DNA of 64,000 nt from Cryobacterium roopkundense. Lineage in GTDB: Bacteria; Actinomycetota; Actinomycetes; Actinomycetales; Microbacteriaceae. Both the position numbers and the translations under genes were made by a program. Below are positions 26,846 to 35,881 of the stretch, piece after piece (within the stretch, counting starts at the first letter, position 1; the number at the start of each line of letters is the position of its first letter). Under the pieces are notes generated by a model. That model saw only the letters and a program-made list of their open reading frames with translations, did not search any database and was not told where the DNA came from. The stretch spans positions 1,984,001 through 2,048,000 of the forward strand of contig NZ_JACHBQ010000001.1 in NCBI RefSeq assembly GCF_014200405.1, in the 5' to 3' direction.

Positions 26846-27405
26846 TAGTTGACGCGACCGAGGTAGTCGCCGGTGCGGGTGTCGACCTTGACTTTGGTAC
26901 CCATGTCGAGGAACAGCGGAACCTGAATCTGGAAACCCGTCTCGACGGTGGCAGGCTTAGTGCCGCCGGTGGAGCGGTCGCCCTGCAGGCCGGGCTCGGT
27001 ATAGGTGATCTCGAGCACAACGGATGCCGGCAGCTCGACGTAGAGCGGGTTGCCATTGTGCAAGGCGACTGTTACGGCCTGACTCTCGAGCATGAAGTTG
27101 CTCGCGTCTCCAACGACGGCCGAGGACACGTGCAGCTGGTCGTAGTCTGCCACGTCCATGAAGACATAAGAGTCGCCGTCGGCGTACAGATATGTGAAGT
27201 CGCGACGGTCCACGTTCTCGGTCTCGATCTTGGCGCCGGCGTTGAACGTGCGATCGACGGTCTTGCCCGACACGACGTTCTTGAGCTTGGTGCGAACGAA
27301 CGCACCACCCTTGCCCGGCTTGACGTGCTGGAACTCGATGACGGCCCAGAGCTGGCCGTCGATGTTGAGGACGACGCCGTTCTTGATATCAGCGGTAGAT
27401 GCCAT
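26845..27405 (-). CDS. efp: Elongation factor P
   Basis: The 186-residue three-domain OB/KOW protein relieves ribosome stalling at polyproline. The domain-I tip reads [15 protein letters not shown], with a lysine at the functional position. I start at ATG 27405 ([10 protein letters not shown]) and not at the upstream frame start 27441. No purine-rich ribosome site precedes it (the leader reads GAACCTCCC), and a TATAAT box ends only 20 bp before the ATG, so the mRNA may have a very short leader. Confidence 0.95.
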   Translation of the reverse strand: MASTADIKNGVVLNIDGQLWAVIEFQHVKPGKGGAFVRTKLKNVVSGKTVDRTFNAGAKIETENVDRRDFTYLYADGDSYVFMDVADYDQLHVSSAVVGDASNFMLESQAVTVALHNGNPLYVELPASVVLEITYTEPGLQGDRSTGGTKPATVETGFQIQVPLFLDMGTKVKVDTRTGDYLGRVN

Positions 27406-27410
27406 GGGAG

Positions 27411-27442
27411 GTTCAATCCGTTCAATTATAAAATCGTTCAAT
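27411..27442 (-). promoter_or_regulatory. efp promoter with three GTTCAAT direct repeats
   Basis: Read leftward, a perfect TATAAT -10 box lies at 27430-27425. The forward strand shows three direct GTTCAAT copies at 27411-27417, 27420-27426 and 27436-27442 around it. No clear -35 hexamer is seen. The region is AT-rich compared with its surroundings. Confidence 0.55.
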
Positions 27443-27518
27443 TGTTAAAGTGCGCGGCCGATTCGGCCTCAGGAGAGTCTACGCGACCGAGCCTCAGGCA
27501 CCAAAGAGAGTGAAGTAA

Positions 27519-27956
27519 TCAGCGCTCTCGAGTGACGTAATCCAGCGCGAGCCGGTACGAGTCAAACCCGAGGCCCGCAATCACGCCGGTGGCGATGGCG
27601 CTCACGACGCTCGTGTGCCGAAAGGTCTCCCGCGCGTGCGGGTTTGAAATATGTACCTCGATGAGCAGCAGTCCGGCCTTGGTCACCAGGGCCGCGGCAT
27701 CCCGGAGGGCGTAGCTGTAGTGCGTAAACGCAGCCGGATTGATGATGACGGCCACGCCGGTGTCCACGGCTTCGTAGAGCCAGTGGATGAGTTCGGCCTC
27801 ATCGTCGGTCTGGCGCACATCCACGGTCACGCCCTCGGGCGCCGAAGCACTGAGCAGCAAGCGGAGGTCCTCAAGATTGGCTGACCCGTAGACATCCGGT
27901 TCCCGGCTACCGAGTCGACCGAGATTGGGGCCATTCAAAACCAGAACTGTGCTCAT
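27519..27956 (-). CDS. aroQ: 3-dehydroquinate dehydratase, type II
   Basis: The 145-residue type II enzyme has NGPNLGRLGSREPDVYG at the N-terminus, HWLYEAVDTG and the IEVHISNPHARE substrate segment. It dehydrates 3-dehydroquinate in the shikimate pathway. In related genomes it follows aroB directly; here it is separated from aroB by 4.2 kb holding the aldehyde-dehydrogenase cassette. It lies 113 bp upstream of efp. Confidence 0.96.
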   Translation of the reverse strand: MSTVLVLNGPNLGRLGSREPDVYGSANLEDLRLLLSASAPEGVTVDVRQTDDEAELIHWLYEAVDTGVAVIINPAAFTHYSYALRDAAALVTKAGLLLIEVHISNPHARETFRHTSVVSAIATGVIAGLGFDSYRLALDYVTRER

Positions 27957-27983
27957 GCTCCCAGCCTAGGGGCGACGTGGCCG

Positions 27984-28400
27984 TTATCCGTCGACGCCAT
28001 CGGAGAGCACGCACACGCCGTCATCGTGGGCCACGAACATGCCGGTGATGGCCATGACCTTGCCGAAAGCAGTGCTGAGCTCCCTGGCCCAGGCCTGGTC
28101 CGGTGCGGTCAGGCCAGCGGACCCTGGGCGCTCCAGAGCGAGTATCACGCTGCCTCCAGGCCCTCTCTCGTTCAGCATGGCCCCAATTCCGGTCGCGAGG
28201 GGAGTCATGCCGCCCGGCTCCGGTCGAAGTGGGATGCCCTCGATCGGAATCAGGATGGGAAGCTGATGACCGTCAGCATCGAGGAGCATGAGCCAGAGCT
28301 GGTATCGAATTGCCCTGCCGACGAGTTCGAAGACCCGCTCTCGTGCCTGCTCGACGGTGTGGATCGGTAACGCATCGTGGAAGTTCAGTCGTGTCGTCAT
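27984..28400 (-). CDS. Conserved hypothetical protein
   Basis: This 138-residue soluble protein begins TTRLNFHDALPIHTVEQARERVFELVGRAIRYQLWLMLLD. It contains LERPGSAGLTAPDQAWARELSTAFG near the C-terminus. I recognise it as a type seen in Actinobacteria but know no function. It has no signal peptide or membrane segment. It is transcribed leftward, 27 bp upstream of aroQ, and divergent from the GAF regulator across 173 bp. Confidence 0.7.
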   Translation of the reverse strand: MTTRLNFHDALPIHTVEQARERVFELVGRAIRYQLWLMLLDADGHQLPILIPIEGIPLRPEPGGMTPLATGIGAMLNERGPGGSVILALERPGSAGLTAPDQAWARELSTAFGKVMAITGMFVAHDDGVCVLSDGVDG

Positions 28401-28436
28401 GCCACCAGAGTGGCGCGGTCTCGCTGGGCGTAAGAG

Positions 28437-28445
28437 TTATCCACA
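28437..28445 (+). other. Perfect DnaA-box sequence (isolated)
   Basis: TTATCCACA, followed by G, occurs in the divergent gap between the hypothetical gene and the GAF regulator. With 3639-3647 it is the second perfect consensus box I noticed. It is isolated, so it is not an origin. Confidence 0.35.
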
Positions 28446-28573
28446 GGTCTTCTTGTCCTGATTTACTGTGAAAGATCCGGGGCCCTCCCGCGCGACACAC
28501 GGGTGCCCATAGACTGGCGGTCTGGTGACCTCGTACGGTCGCCGCCGACGACCAGCGCAGATCGAAGGACTCG

Positions 28574-29923
28574 ATGACCGGCCCATGGATTACGTCCGCG
28601 TCCAAAGCGAGTGCCGAGGAGCGGGTGGTCGAGAAGGCCCACGCATCCGCCGTGTCGGACAGGATCATAGGTGCCGGCGTTCGCAAACTTGTGCAGGACT
28701 CCTGGCAGCGGTCTCTCTCCCTCAGTCTGGATCCCACCAGCGTCGCGCCCGAGCCTTCACTCAGCGACGTGGAGCTGCGTGACCTGCGCAACCAGCATCC
28801 GCTTTCCGCCGTTCTCCCTGTCGTACACAACCTGCTGATCAGACACGCCTTTGATTCGAAGCTCATTGTTGCGATCGGCGATGAATCCGGCCGCCTGCTC
28901 TGGATCGACGGCGACCGCGTACTGCGCGTCAAGGTGGAGGAGATGCTGTTCGTCGAGGGAGCGGATTGGTCGGAACGGCGAGTCGGAACGAGCGCCCCCG
29001 GAACCGCCCTCGCTCTCAACCGGGGCATCCAGATACGGCGGGCCGAACACTTCAACCTGCTGGCGCATCCCTGGAGCTGCACGGCCGTGCCCATCCATGA
29101 CCCGGATACGGGCAAGATCTTGGGGGTCATCGACATCACCGGAGGGGACGAGGCAGTCGCTCCCCAGACTCTTCCGCTCGTGGAGGCCGCGGTTGCGGCG
29201 ATGGAAGCCGAACTGCGCATCCAACGCCTCGGGCTCGCCCCGCGCGGGTCAACGACGATACGGCCCACCCCGGTGATTGTGGCCGCTCCGCAACGCATCA
29301 GTGCCTCGGTGAGTCTGAACATTCTCGGCAGCGACAACGGACATCTCGAGGTGGGCAGCCTCTCCACCGACCTCAGCCCGCGGCATGCCGAGATTCTGGC
29401 CCTCCTCGCCTGGCACCGCGAGGGGCTTTCCGCCGATCGCCTCGCCCTTATGCTGAGCGACCAGGGAAATGCGGTCGACACTCTCAGGGCGGAAATGGTT
29501 CGAGTGCGAAAGGTGCTCGAACTCTTCTCCCCCAGAGTCGTCATCAGCTCACGCCCGTACCGGCTCGAGACGCCCCTGGAACTCGACGCGCAGCGCGTGC
29601 TGGCCTTCCTGGAACGCGGCGCTCACCGCGTGGCTATGGGCGCGTACCGTGGCCCCGTCTTGCCCAATTCTGTCGCCCCCGGCATCATCGAAATCCGCTC
29701 CGAGGTCAGTGCCCGCCTGCGGGAGGCCATGCTGACGGATGCCGCCGTTGACGTCTTGCTCGACTACGCGCGCTCCGAAGAGGCCACCTGGGACACCGAA
29801 GTCTGGCGCGCGTGTCTGGAGCTTCTCCCCGCGCGGTCCCCGAAGCGCGCCGCGGTGGTGGCCCGCCTTCAGCGCATCGACGACGAACTCAGTCCCTCGG
29901 TTCCCGCGCGCCGCCGCCCCTGA
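28574..29923 (+). CDS. GAF-domain transcriptional regulator (AcoR-like N-terminus)
   Basis: This 449-residue regulator has an N-terminal signal-response region, with SWQRSLSLSLDPTSVAPEPS, then a GAF domain at about 75-220 (AHPWSCTAVPIHDPDTGKIL, GVIDITGG). A C-terminal winged-helix-like region follows (LSPRHAEILALLAWHREGLS...). It lacks the sigma-54 AAA+ domain of true AcoR. Such genes regularly sit beside exaC-type acetaldehyde dehydrogenases, so it is probably the activator of the gene downstream. GAAGGA stands five bases before ATG 28574. Confidence 0.85.
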   Translation: MTGPWITSASKASAEERVVEKAHASAVSDRIIGAGVRKLVQDSWQRSLSLSLDPTSVAPEPSLSDVELRDLRNQHPLSAVLPVVHNLLIRHAFDSKLIVAIGDESGRLLWIDGDRVLRVKVEEMLFVEGADWSERRVGTSAPGTALALNRGIQIRRAEHFNLLAHPWSCTAVPIHDPDTGKILGVIDITGGDEAVAPQTLPLVEAAVAAMEAELRIQRLGLAPRGSTTIRPTPVIVAAPQRISASVSLNILGSDNGHLEVGSLSTDLSPRHAEILALLAWHREGLSADRLALMLSDQGNAVDTLRAEMVRVRKVLELFSPRVVISSRPYRLETPLELDAQRVLAFLERGAHRVAMGAYRGPVLPNSVAPGIIEIRSEVSARLREAMLTDAAVDVLLDYARSEEATWDTEVWRACLELLPARSPKRAAVVARLQRIDDELSPSVPARRRP

Positions 29924-29941
29924 TTCGCCTGTCCACACGAC

Positions 29942-29980
29942 TCGCAACTTATCGCAACGTTTGTCTTCCTAGACTGACAA
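29942..29980 (+). promoter_or_regulatory. Candidate operator upstream of the aldehyde dehydrogenase
   Basis: Two direct TCGCAAC copies (29942-29948 and 29952-29958, ten bp apart) are followed by an inverted pair TTGTC-N10-GACAA (29961-29980). They lie 50-90 bp before the aldehyde dehydrogenase ATG, where an activator would bind. Assignment to the GAF regulator is inferred from position. Confidence 0.35.
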
Positions 29981-30032
29981 CCAGGGCCGCGGAATGCGGT
30001 CCTCCCGACATCGTCGTCGAACTAGGAGTGTC

Positions 30033-31556
30033 ATGACCGTATACGCAGCCCCCGGAACACCGGGCGCAAAGGTTAGCTTCAAGCCCCGCTATGAGAACTG
30101 GATCGGCGGAGAGTGGGTGGCACCCGTCAAGGGCGAGTATTTCGAAGACGTCACCCCCGTCAACGGCCGCCCGTTCACCGAGGTCGCCCGTGGTACGGCA
30201 GAAGACATCGAGCTTGCCCTCGATGCGGCTCACAAGGCCGCTCCGGCCTGGGGCAAGACCAGCGCCACCGAGCGCGCGGCCATCCTGAACCGCATCGCCG
30301 ACAAGATCGACGCCAACCTCGAGCTGCTCGCAGTTGCCGAGTCCTGGGACAACGGCAAGCCCATCCGCGAGACCCTCAACGCGGACATTCCCCTCGCCGC
30401 CGACCACTTCCGCTATTTCGCGTCGGCAATTCGCAGTCAGGACGGCGACCACGCCCAGCTCGACGGCGACACAGTCTCCTACCAGTTCCATGAGCCGCTC
30501 GGCGTGGTCGGCCAGATCATCCCGTGGAACTTCCCCATCCTGATGGCAGTCTGGAAGCTCGCTCCCGCCCTCGCCGCCGGCAATACCGTTGTGCTCAAGC
30601 CGGCAGAGCAGACGCCGGCATCCATCCTCGTGCTGATCGAACTCATCGGCGACATCCTCCCCCCGGGAGTCGTGAACATCGTCAACGGTTTCGGCCTCGA
30701 GGCCGGCAAGCCACTCGCGTCATCCAAGCGCATCCGCAAGATCGCCTTCACGGGAGAGACGACCACGGGTCGTCTTATCCTGCAGTACGCCAGCGCTAAC
30801 ATCATTCCGTCCACCGTCGAGCTCGGCGGCAAGAGTGCGAACATCTTCTTCAAGGATGTCGCCCAGGAAAACGACGCCTTCTACAACAAGGCTCAGGAAG
30901 GCTTCGCGCTCTTCGCCTTCAACCAGGGCGAGGTGTGCACGGCTCCGAGCCGTGCCCTGCTGCACAAGCCGATCTACGACAGCTTCCTCAGCGACGCCGT
31001 CAAGCGCACGAGCCTCGCGATCCAAGGCAACCCGCTCGACACCGAGACCCAGGTCGGAGCGCAGGCCAGCAACGATCAGCTTGAGAAGATCCTGTCCTAC
31101 ATCGACATCGGAAAGAAGGAAGGCGCCAAACTCGCGCTCGGCGGCGAGCGTGCCGATCTGGGCGGTGACCTCAGCGGCGGCTACTACGTGCAGCCGACGG
31201 TTTTCGAGGGAAACAATAAGATGCGTATTTTCCAGGAGGAAATCTTCGGACCGGTTCTCGCTGTCACGAGTTTCGAGGACTACGACGACGCCATCTCCAT
31301 TGCCAACGACACCATCTACGGACTCGGTGCCGGCGTCTGGTCCCGCAACGGAAACGTCGCCTACCGTGCCGGTCGCGACATTCAGGCCGGGCGCGTGTGG
31401 GTCAACAACTACCACGCCTATCCCGCCGGTGCCGCGTTCGGTGGCTATAAGAGCTCGGGAATCGGACGCGAGAACAACAAGCTCGCGCTCGATCACTACC
31501 AGCAGACCAAGAACCTGCTCGTGTCCTACTCCGAAGACGCACTGGGCTTCTTCTAA
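30033..31556 (+). CDS. Aldehyde dehydrogenase, ExaC/acetaldehyde type
   Basis: The 507-residue NAD-dependent enzyme oxidises an aldehyde, probably acetaldehyde, to the acid. The catalytic Cys lies in [12 protein letters not shown] and the general base Glu in VELGGKSAN. The N-terminus ([23 protein letters not shown]) and the C-terminal [14 protein letters not shown] match ExaC/AldB enzymes. AGGAG stands five bases before ATG 30033; an ATG at 29994 has no ribosome site. It lies between its likely regulator and DUF779, the usual three-gene cassette for ethanol or acetaldehyde use. A strong terminator follows. Confidence 0.93.
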   Translation: MTVYAAPGTPGAKVSFKPRYENWIGGEWVAPVKGEYFEDVTPVNGRPFTEVARGTAEDIELALDAAHKAAPAWGKTSATERAAILNRIADKIDANLELLAVAESWDNGKPIRETLNADIPLAADHFRYFASAIRSQDGDHAQLDGDTVSYQFHEPLGVVGQIIPWNFPILMAVWKLAPALAAGNTVVLKPAEQTPASILVLIELIGDILPPGVVNIVNGFGLEAGKPLASSKRIRKIAFTGETTTGRLILQYASANIIPSTVELGGKSANIFFKDVAQENDAFYNKAQEGFALFAFNQGEVCTAPSRALLHKPIYDSFLSDAVKRTSLAIQGNPLDTETQVGAQASNDQLEKILSYIDIGKKEGAKLALGGERADLGGDLSGGYYVQPTVFEGNNKMRIFQEEIFGPVLAVTSFEDYDDAISIANDTIYGLGAGVWSRNGNVAYRAGRDIQAGRVWVNNYHAYPAGAAFGGYKSSGIGRENNKLALDHYQQTKNLLVSYSEDALGFF

Positions 31557-31591
31557 AGCCTGGCTTCATTGAGGCCGAACCTGCTTTTCCT

Positions 31592-31619
31592 GCCCGGGCT
31601 GCCTCACAGCAGCCCGGGC
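31592..31619 (+). terminator. Hairpin downstream of the aldehyde dehydrogenase
   Basis: A perfect 11-bp stem GCCCGGGCTGC (31592-31602) with GCAGCCCGGGC (31609-31619) and a 6-nt loop lies 36 bp after the stop. It has no T-run and stands just before a stronger terminator, so it may protect the 3' end or assist termination. Confidence 0.55.
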
Positions 31620-31626
31620 TACCGTG

Positions 31627-31666
31627 GGGGCTGTCAACGACGACTGTCGTTGACAGCCCCATTTTT
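31627..31666 (+). terminator. Strong rho-independent terminator between aldehyde dehydrogenase and DUF779
   Basis: A perfect 14-bp stem GGGGCTGTCAACGA (31627-31640) with TCGTTGACAGCCCC (31647-31660), a 6-nt loop, then ATTTTT. The next start codon is only 20 bp further on, so DUF779 must depend on read-through or a promoter inside this segment. Confidence 0.85.
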
Positions 31667-31685
31667 CACCCGAGAAGGGCCTGCA

Positions 31686-32117
31686 ATGTCAGTAACACTT
31701 GCCACGGAATCCGTCATGGCTCTCGTCACGATCGCCGGGGAGAGCCTCCCCCGAGTTGAGCTCGCACCGGTCGCCGTCGACCTACTCCGTAGTCTGTGGG
31801 ATGAGCACGGCCCACTCATGTTCCACCAGTCCGGCGGCTGCTGCGACGGCAGCTCCCCCATGTGCTTCATGGCCGGCGAGTTCATCACATCAGACCAGGA
31901 CGTGCTGCTCGGCCGCCTCGACATCGGCCCGGCCGGCGGGCCCGGCCAGGTCATCGACTTCTGGATGTCCGCCGAGCAATTCGCCTATTGGAGCCACACC
32001 TTTCTCACCGTGGACGTGGTGCCAGGACGAGGCAGCGGCTTCTCCGCCGAAGCTCCGCGTGGTGTGCGCTTTCTCATCCGGTCCCGCCTGATGGAGACCG
32101 AAGTACCTTTCGCCTAG
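31686..32117 (+). CDS. DUF779 family protein
   Basis: The 143-residue protein carries the family's cysteine cluster GGCCDGSSPMCF, a likely metal site. DUF779 genes are usually next to acetaldehyde dehydrogenases, but the molecular role is unknown. I start at ATG 31686 (MSVTLATESV), with GAGAAGGG about ten bases upstream; the frame open from 31569 runs through the terminator hairpin and is not credible. The stop overlaps the convergent aroB stop by four bases. Confidence 0.88.
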   Translation: MSVTLATESVMALVTIAGESLPRVELAPVAVDLLRSLWDEHGPLMFHQSGGCCDGSSPMCFMAGEFITSDQDVLLGRLDIGPAGGPGQVIDFWMSAEQFAYWSHTFLTVDVVPGRGSGFSAEAPRGVRFLIRSRLMETEVPFA

Positions 32118-33256
32118 CTCCCGATCGCCTGGTACGCCGAGAAGAGCAGCGACGCGTCCGGGCCCTCCATGATGGTGGGCTTGCCGATGTCATCGAGCAC
32201 GACGAAGCGCAGCATCCCACTGCGGGTCTTCTTGTCGCGCTGCATCGTGGCGAGCAGGGTGGGCCAGCGACCGACCGGGTAGGTCGTCGGCAGGGTGAGG
32301 GACTCCAGAATACGTCGGTGCCGGTCGACGGCCTCGACCGAGAGCCGGCCGCTCAGCCCGGCGAGTTCGGCGGCGAACATCATTCCAACGCCGACGGCGG
32401 CTCCGTGGCGCCACCCGTACCGCTCGGCGTGCTCCACGGCATGGCCGAGGGTATGGCCGTAGTTGAGAATCTCCCGCAGGCCGGACTCCTTGAAGTCCTG
32501 CCCCACGATGCGGGCTTTCATCTCGATGGACAGTTCGATCAGCCGGCGAAATTCGGGCGTGGTCGGATCCGTGGCCACGTCAACGTCGGCCTCGATGATG
32601 TCGAGGATTTCCGGAACCTGAATGAAACCCGCCTTGACGATCTCGGCGAAGCCGGCCAGAATCTCGTTGCGGGGCAACTGCTCAAGAAGGTCAAGGTCGC
32701 AGATCACGGCGTTGGGTGCCCAGAAAGTTCCCACAAGGTTCTTGCCCTCGGCGGTATTGATTCCGTTCTTGCCACCCACGGCCGCGTCGACCATGCCGAG
32801 CACACTGGTGGGAATCTGCACGAGCTTGACGCCGCGCAGCCAGGTGGCGGCCACGAAACCGGCGAGGTCTGTCACAGCCCCGCCGCCGAGGCCGATCACG
32901 GCGTCGGTGCGACTGAAGTCGGCCTGACCCATGACCTGCCAGCAGAAGGCGGCTACTTCCACACGTTTGGCCGGCTCGGCGTCGGGCACCTCGGCGATCA
33001 TCACCTCGTAGCTGCCGAGCAGGCTCTCACGCAGGGCCACGGCGCGGGCGCCGAGTGTGGACGTGTGCACGATGAGAACCTTGCGAACCTCGGTGCCCAG
33101 CTGTTCGGCCACGGAATTCACCAGGCCGCACCCAACGTACACCGGGTAGCTGTCGTCACCGGAAACCGTGATGACAATCGTTCCGGGCACGGTGGCCAGC
33201 GGCGCGGCGGCCCCAGGTACGTGCGTGGTCACTGCTGATGTGGCTGATTCGGTCAT
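32114..33256 (-). CDS. aroB: 3-dehydroquinate synthase
   Basis: The 380-residue NAD- and metal-dependent enzyme converts DAHP to 3-dehydroquinate. Signatures are GLGGGAVTDLAGFVAATWLRG, TSVLGMVDAAVGGKNGIN and the metal-binding NYGHTLGHAVE. It overlaps aroK by four bases. Its end meets the convergent DUF779 gene, which marks the right edge of the inserted aldehyde cassette. Confidence 0.96.
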   Translation of the reverse strand: MTESATSAVTTHVPGAAAPLATVPGTIVITVSGDDSYPVYVGCGLVNSVAEQLGTEVRKVLIVHTSTLGARAVALRESLLGSYEVMIAEVPDAEPAKRVEVAAFCWQVMGQADFSRTDAVIGLGGGAVTDLAGFVAATWLRGVKLVQIPTSVLGMVDAAVGGKNGINTAEGKNLVGTFWAPNAVICDLDLLEQLPRNEILAGFAEIVKAGFIQVPEILDIIEADVDVATDPTTPEFRRLIELSIEMKARIVGQDFKESGLREILNYGHTLGHAVEHAERYGWRHGAAVGVGMMFAAELAGLSGRLSVEAVDRHRRILESLTLPTTYPVGRWPTLLATMQRDKKTRSGMLRFVVLDDIGKPTIMEGPDASLLFSAYQAIGS

Positions 33257-33783
33257 GATCTCTTTCTAACCCAGGTCACTATCTCATCGGCGATGGTGCT
33301 GATGGGACGGTGTGACGTGTCGAAGTGAATTGTGGAAAGGGCCTCGTAGATCGGGCGCCGCTGCGTGAAGATTCGTTCCCAGTCGGCGATTCCACCGCTG
33401 AGGAGTGGTCGCTTCTTGCCGCCGATACGCCTGCTCGCGGCGCGCGCGTTCACGCTGAGGTAGACCACAGTGTGCTCGGCCAGATCCGCCTGGGTGGCGG
33501 AGTCGAGCACGGCCCCGCCACCCAGCGACACGACACCCGTCTGGCTGAGGGCATCAGCGACGATTCCGCGCTCGATCACCCGAAAGTAGTCCTCGCCCTC
33601 GCGCGCGAAAATTTCGCTGATCGGTCCGTAGCGCGCCACGATGAGCTTGTCCGTGTCCACAAAGGGCACGCCGAGTCCACGTGCAGCCCGGCGGCCGATC
33701 TTGCTCTTCCCCGCTGCCATCGGGCCGATGAAGACGAGCGGATAGGGCGAACGCTCGTCGCCCGCGGGGATGTCTGCGGACAT
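33253..33783 (-). CDS. aroK: Shikimate kinase
   Basis: The 176-residue P-loop kinase phosphorylates shikimate. The P-loop is GPMAAGKSKIGRR, then FVDTDKLI, and GGGAVLD for shikimate binding. I start at ATG 33783 (MSADIPAGDE), two bases after the aroC stop; the frame open to 33966 lies wholly inside aroC. It is part of aroE-aroC-aroK-aroB. Confidence 0.95.
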   Translation of the reverse strand: MSADIPAGDERSPYPLVFIGPMAAGKSKIGRRAARGLGVPFVDTDKLIVARYGPISEIFAREGEDYFRVIERGIVADALSQTGVVSLGGGAVLDSATQADLAEHTVVYLSVNARAASRRIGGKKRPLLSGGIADWERIFTQRRPIYEALSTIHFDTSHRPISTIADEIVTWVRKRS

Positions 33784-33785
33784 GG

Positions 33786-35003
33786 CTAGAGGGACGCGTC
33801 GCTCGACGCACCGGTCTTCAGGTTCACCGGAATATGCGCGAGGTAGGACTCCAGATTTCGACGCGTCTCGTCGATGGAGTCTCCCCCGAACTTCTCCAGC
33901 ACTGAGTTGGCGAGCACGAGGGCGACCATCGCCTCGGCAACGACTCCAGCGGCCGGAACAGCGCACACGTCGGACCGCTGGTGGTGCGCGGGCGCCGCCT
34001 CGCTCGTGGCGACATCCACCGTGCGCAGCGCACGGGGAATGGTCGCGATGGGCTTCATGCCCGCCCGCACCCGCAGGACAGTTCCTGTGCTCATGCCGCC
34101 TTCGGTGCCGCCGGCCTTGTCGCTCGCGCGCTGGATGGCGCCGTCGGACTGAACAAGTTCGTCGTGCGCTTCCGAGCCGCGGCGAGTGGTGGTGAGGAAG
34201 CCATCGCCGACCTCCACCCCCTTAATCGCCTGAATTCCCATGAGAGCGGCAGCGAGCTGGGAGTCGAGTCGTCTGTCCCAGTGCACGAAGGAACCGAGGC
34301 CGGGCGGCAGATTGTAGGCGAGCACCTCGACGACTCCGCCCAGGGTGTCACCGTCGCGATGAGCCGAATCGACCTCGGCAACCATTCGAGCGGATGTCTC
34401 GGCGTCGAAGCAGCGCAGCAGGTCGGCGTCTAAGGCGTCCACGTCACTCGCCCGCGGAAGCGCAGCGCCGTCGGGTACGCGAACAGGGCCGATGGACAGC
34501 GTGTGGCTGACCAGCGTGATGCCCAGTTCGGCTAGGAAGGATCGCGCGATCGCGCCGAGCGCCACCCGCGCGGCTGTCTCGCGGGCGCTCGCCCGCTCCA
34601 GCACCGGACGTGCCTCATCGAAGCCATACTTCTGCATCCCGACCAGGTCTGCGTGGCCAGGACGAGGGCGGGTGAGCGGAGCCCCGCGACCGCGCGTCGT
34701 CGACCCGGCCGGCCCCTCCGCGGGCACATCGGCGCTCATCACGTCGACCCACTTGGGCCATTCCGAATTACCGATTCGCAGGGCGACCGGTCCACCGAGA
34801 GTGAGACCATGGCGCACGCCACCGGAGAGAGTGAGTTCGTCCTGTTCGAATTTCATGCGTGCACCCCGGCCGTAGCCCAGTTTGCGGCGCGCAAGATCGA
34901 GTCGGATCGCATCTAGTGTGACCGGGATTCCAGCGGGCAAACCCTCGACAATAGCGATGAGTTCGGGGCCGTGGGATTCTCCGGCGGTGAGCCAACGAAG
35001 CAT
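33786..35003 (-). CDS. aroC: Chorismate synthase
   Basis: The 405-residue FMN-dependent enzyme makes chorismate from EPSP. Signatures are [21 protein letters not shown] at the N-terminus, [14 protein letters not shown], and [19 protein letters not shown]. Full length for the family. It starts five bases after the aroE stop. Confidence 0.96.
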   Translation of the reverse strand: MLRWLTAGESHGPELIAIVEGLPAGIPVTLDAIRLDLARRKLGYGRGARMKFEQDELTLSGGVRHGLTLGGPVALRIGNSEWPKWVDVMSADVPAEGPAGSTTRGRGAPLTRPRPGHADLVGMQKYGFDEARPVLERASARETAARVALGAIARSFLAELGITLVSHTLSIGPVRVPDGAALPRASDVDALDADLLRCFDAETSARMVAEVDSAHRDGDTLGGVVEVLAYNLPPGLGSFVHWDRRLDSQLAAALMGIQAIKGVEVGDGFLTTTRRGSEAHDELVQSDGAIQRASDKAGGTEGGMSTGTVLRVRAGMKPIATIPRALRTVDVATSEAAPAHHQRSDVCAVPAAGVVAEAMVALVLANSVLEKFGGDSIDETRRNLESYLAHIPVNLKTGASSDASL

Positions 35004-35008
35004 GGTTC

Positions 35009-35881
35009 CTATCCTTCCACAGGGTCACGGCTGAGCACGCCGCGCATGGCAGCCAACACGTCGTCTTCGCCGGCCAGTGGAATAAGCGGGTCGCCAGAGA
35101 CAAAGATCCTGTCCTGGATGAGGGCCTGGTGCAGCAGCATTCCGAGGCCGGAGATCACGGTGCCTCCGCTCTCCTGCCATGAGGTCGCCAAGGCGCTGGG
35201 CCACGGCGAATAGGCCACGTCGAAGAGCGGCACGTTGCGGCGCAGCTGCGGCGGAAATTCTCCCGAAAGGGCACTTCCGCCGGGAAGCGTGCTGATCACG
35301 AGGTCGCTCGTCGGGCGTGCACGCGCCAAGTCATCGAAGGCGGACACCGTGACAGTGAGTCCGAGGGTGCGACCCAGCTCGGTGAGTGGCAACGCCTTGG
35401 CGGTGTCTCTCACGATGACGTCGACTCCCTCTGCCCCCAGATCGGCCGCGGCCAAGAGCGCGGAACTAGCCGTGGCGCCGGCGCCGAGCAGGGTCACGTG
35501 CACCGCCCGCGTGAGGCCGTGCTCGGCCAGTGCGCGAACCAGACCCGCGACATCAGTGTTGAACCCCGCCAGGGTGCGACCGCCGGCTGCCGGCTTGATC
35601 AGCACAGTGTTGACCGCACCGGTCAGTGTGGCCACGCGATCCAGATCGTCGATGAGCGGCAAGACCTCGTGCTTGAGCGGCATGGTCAGGGACAACCCCA
35701 ACCATTCAGGTCCGAGAACGTCAATGAAACTCGACAGCTCACCCGCCCGCACCTCATGCGCCTCGTAACGCCAGTTCAACCCCAATTCCCGATAGGCGGC
35801 CCGATGCAGCGCGGGTGACCGCGAATGCAGGATGGGGGAACCCAGAACCGCGAGTCGGCTCACGGCGAGTCGGCTACCCAC
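35009..35881 (-). CDS. aroE: Shikimate dehydrogenase
   Basis: This enzyme of about 290 residues reduces 3-dehydroshikimate. The substrate site reads [18 protein letters not shown], with the catalytic lysine in [11 protein letters not shown]; the Rossmann motif is [11 protein letters not shown]. The start is uncertain: GTG 35881 overlaps mltG by eight bases, and GTG 35863 is the alternative. The two are separated by a near-duplicated GCCGACTCGC. The NADP/NAD preference cannot be told. Confidence 0.92.
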   Translation of the reverse strand: MGSRLAVSRLAVLGSPILHSRSPALHRAAYRELGLNWRYEAHEVRAGELSSFIDVLGPEWLGLSLTMPLKHEVLPLIDDLDRVATLTGAVNTVLIKPAAGGRTLAGFNTDVAGLVRALAEHGLTRAVHVTLLGAGATASSALLAAADLGAEGVDVIVRDTAKALPLTELGRTLGLTVTVSAFDDLARARPTSDLVISTLPGGSALSGEFPPQLRRNVPLFDVAYSPWPSALATSWQESGGTVISGLGMLLHQALIQDRIFVSGDPLIPLAGEDDVLAAMRGVLSRDPVEG

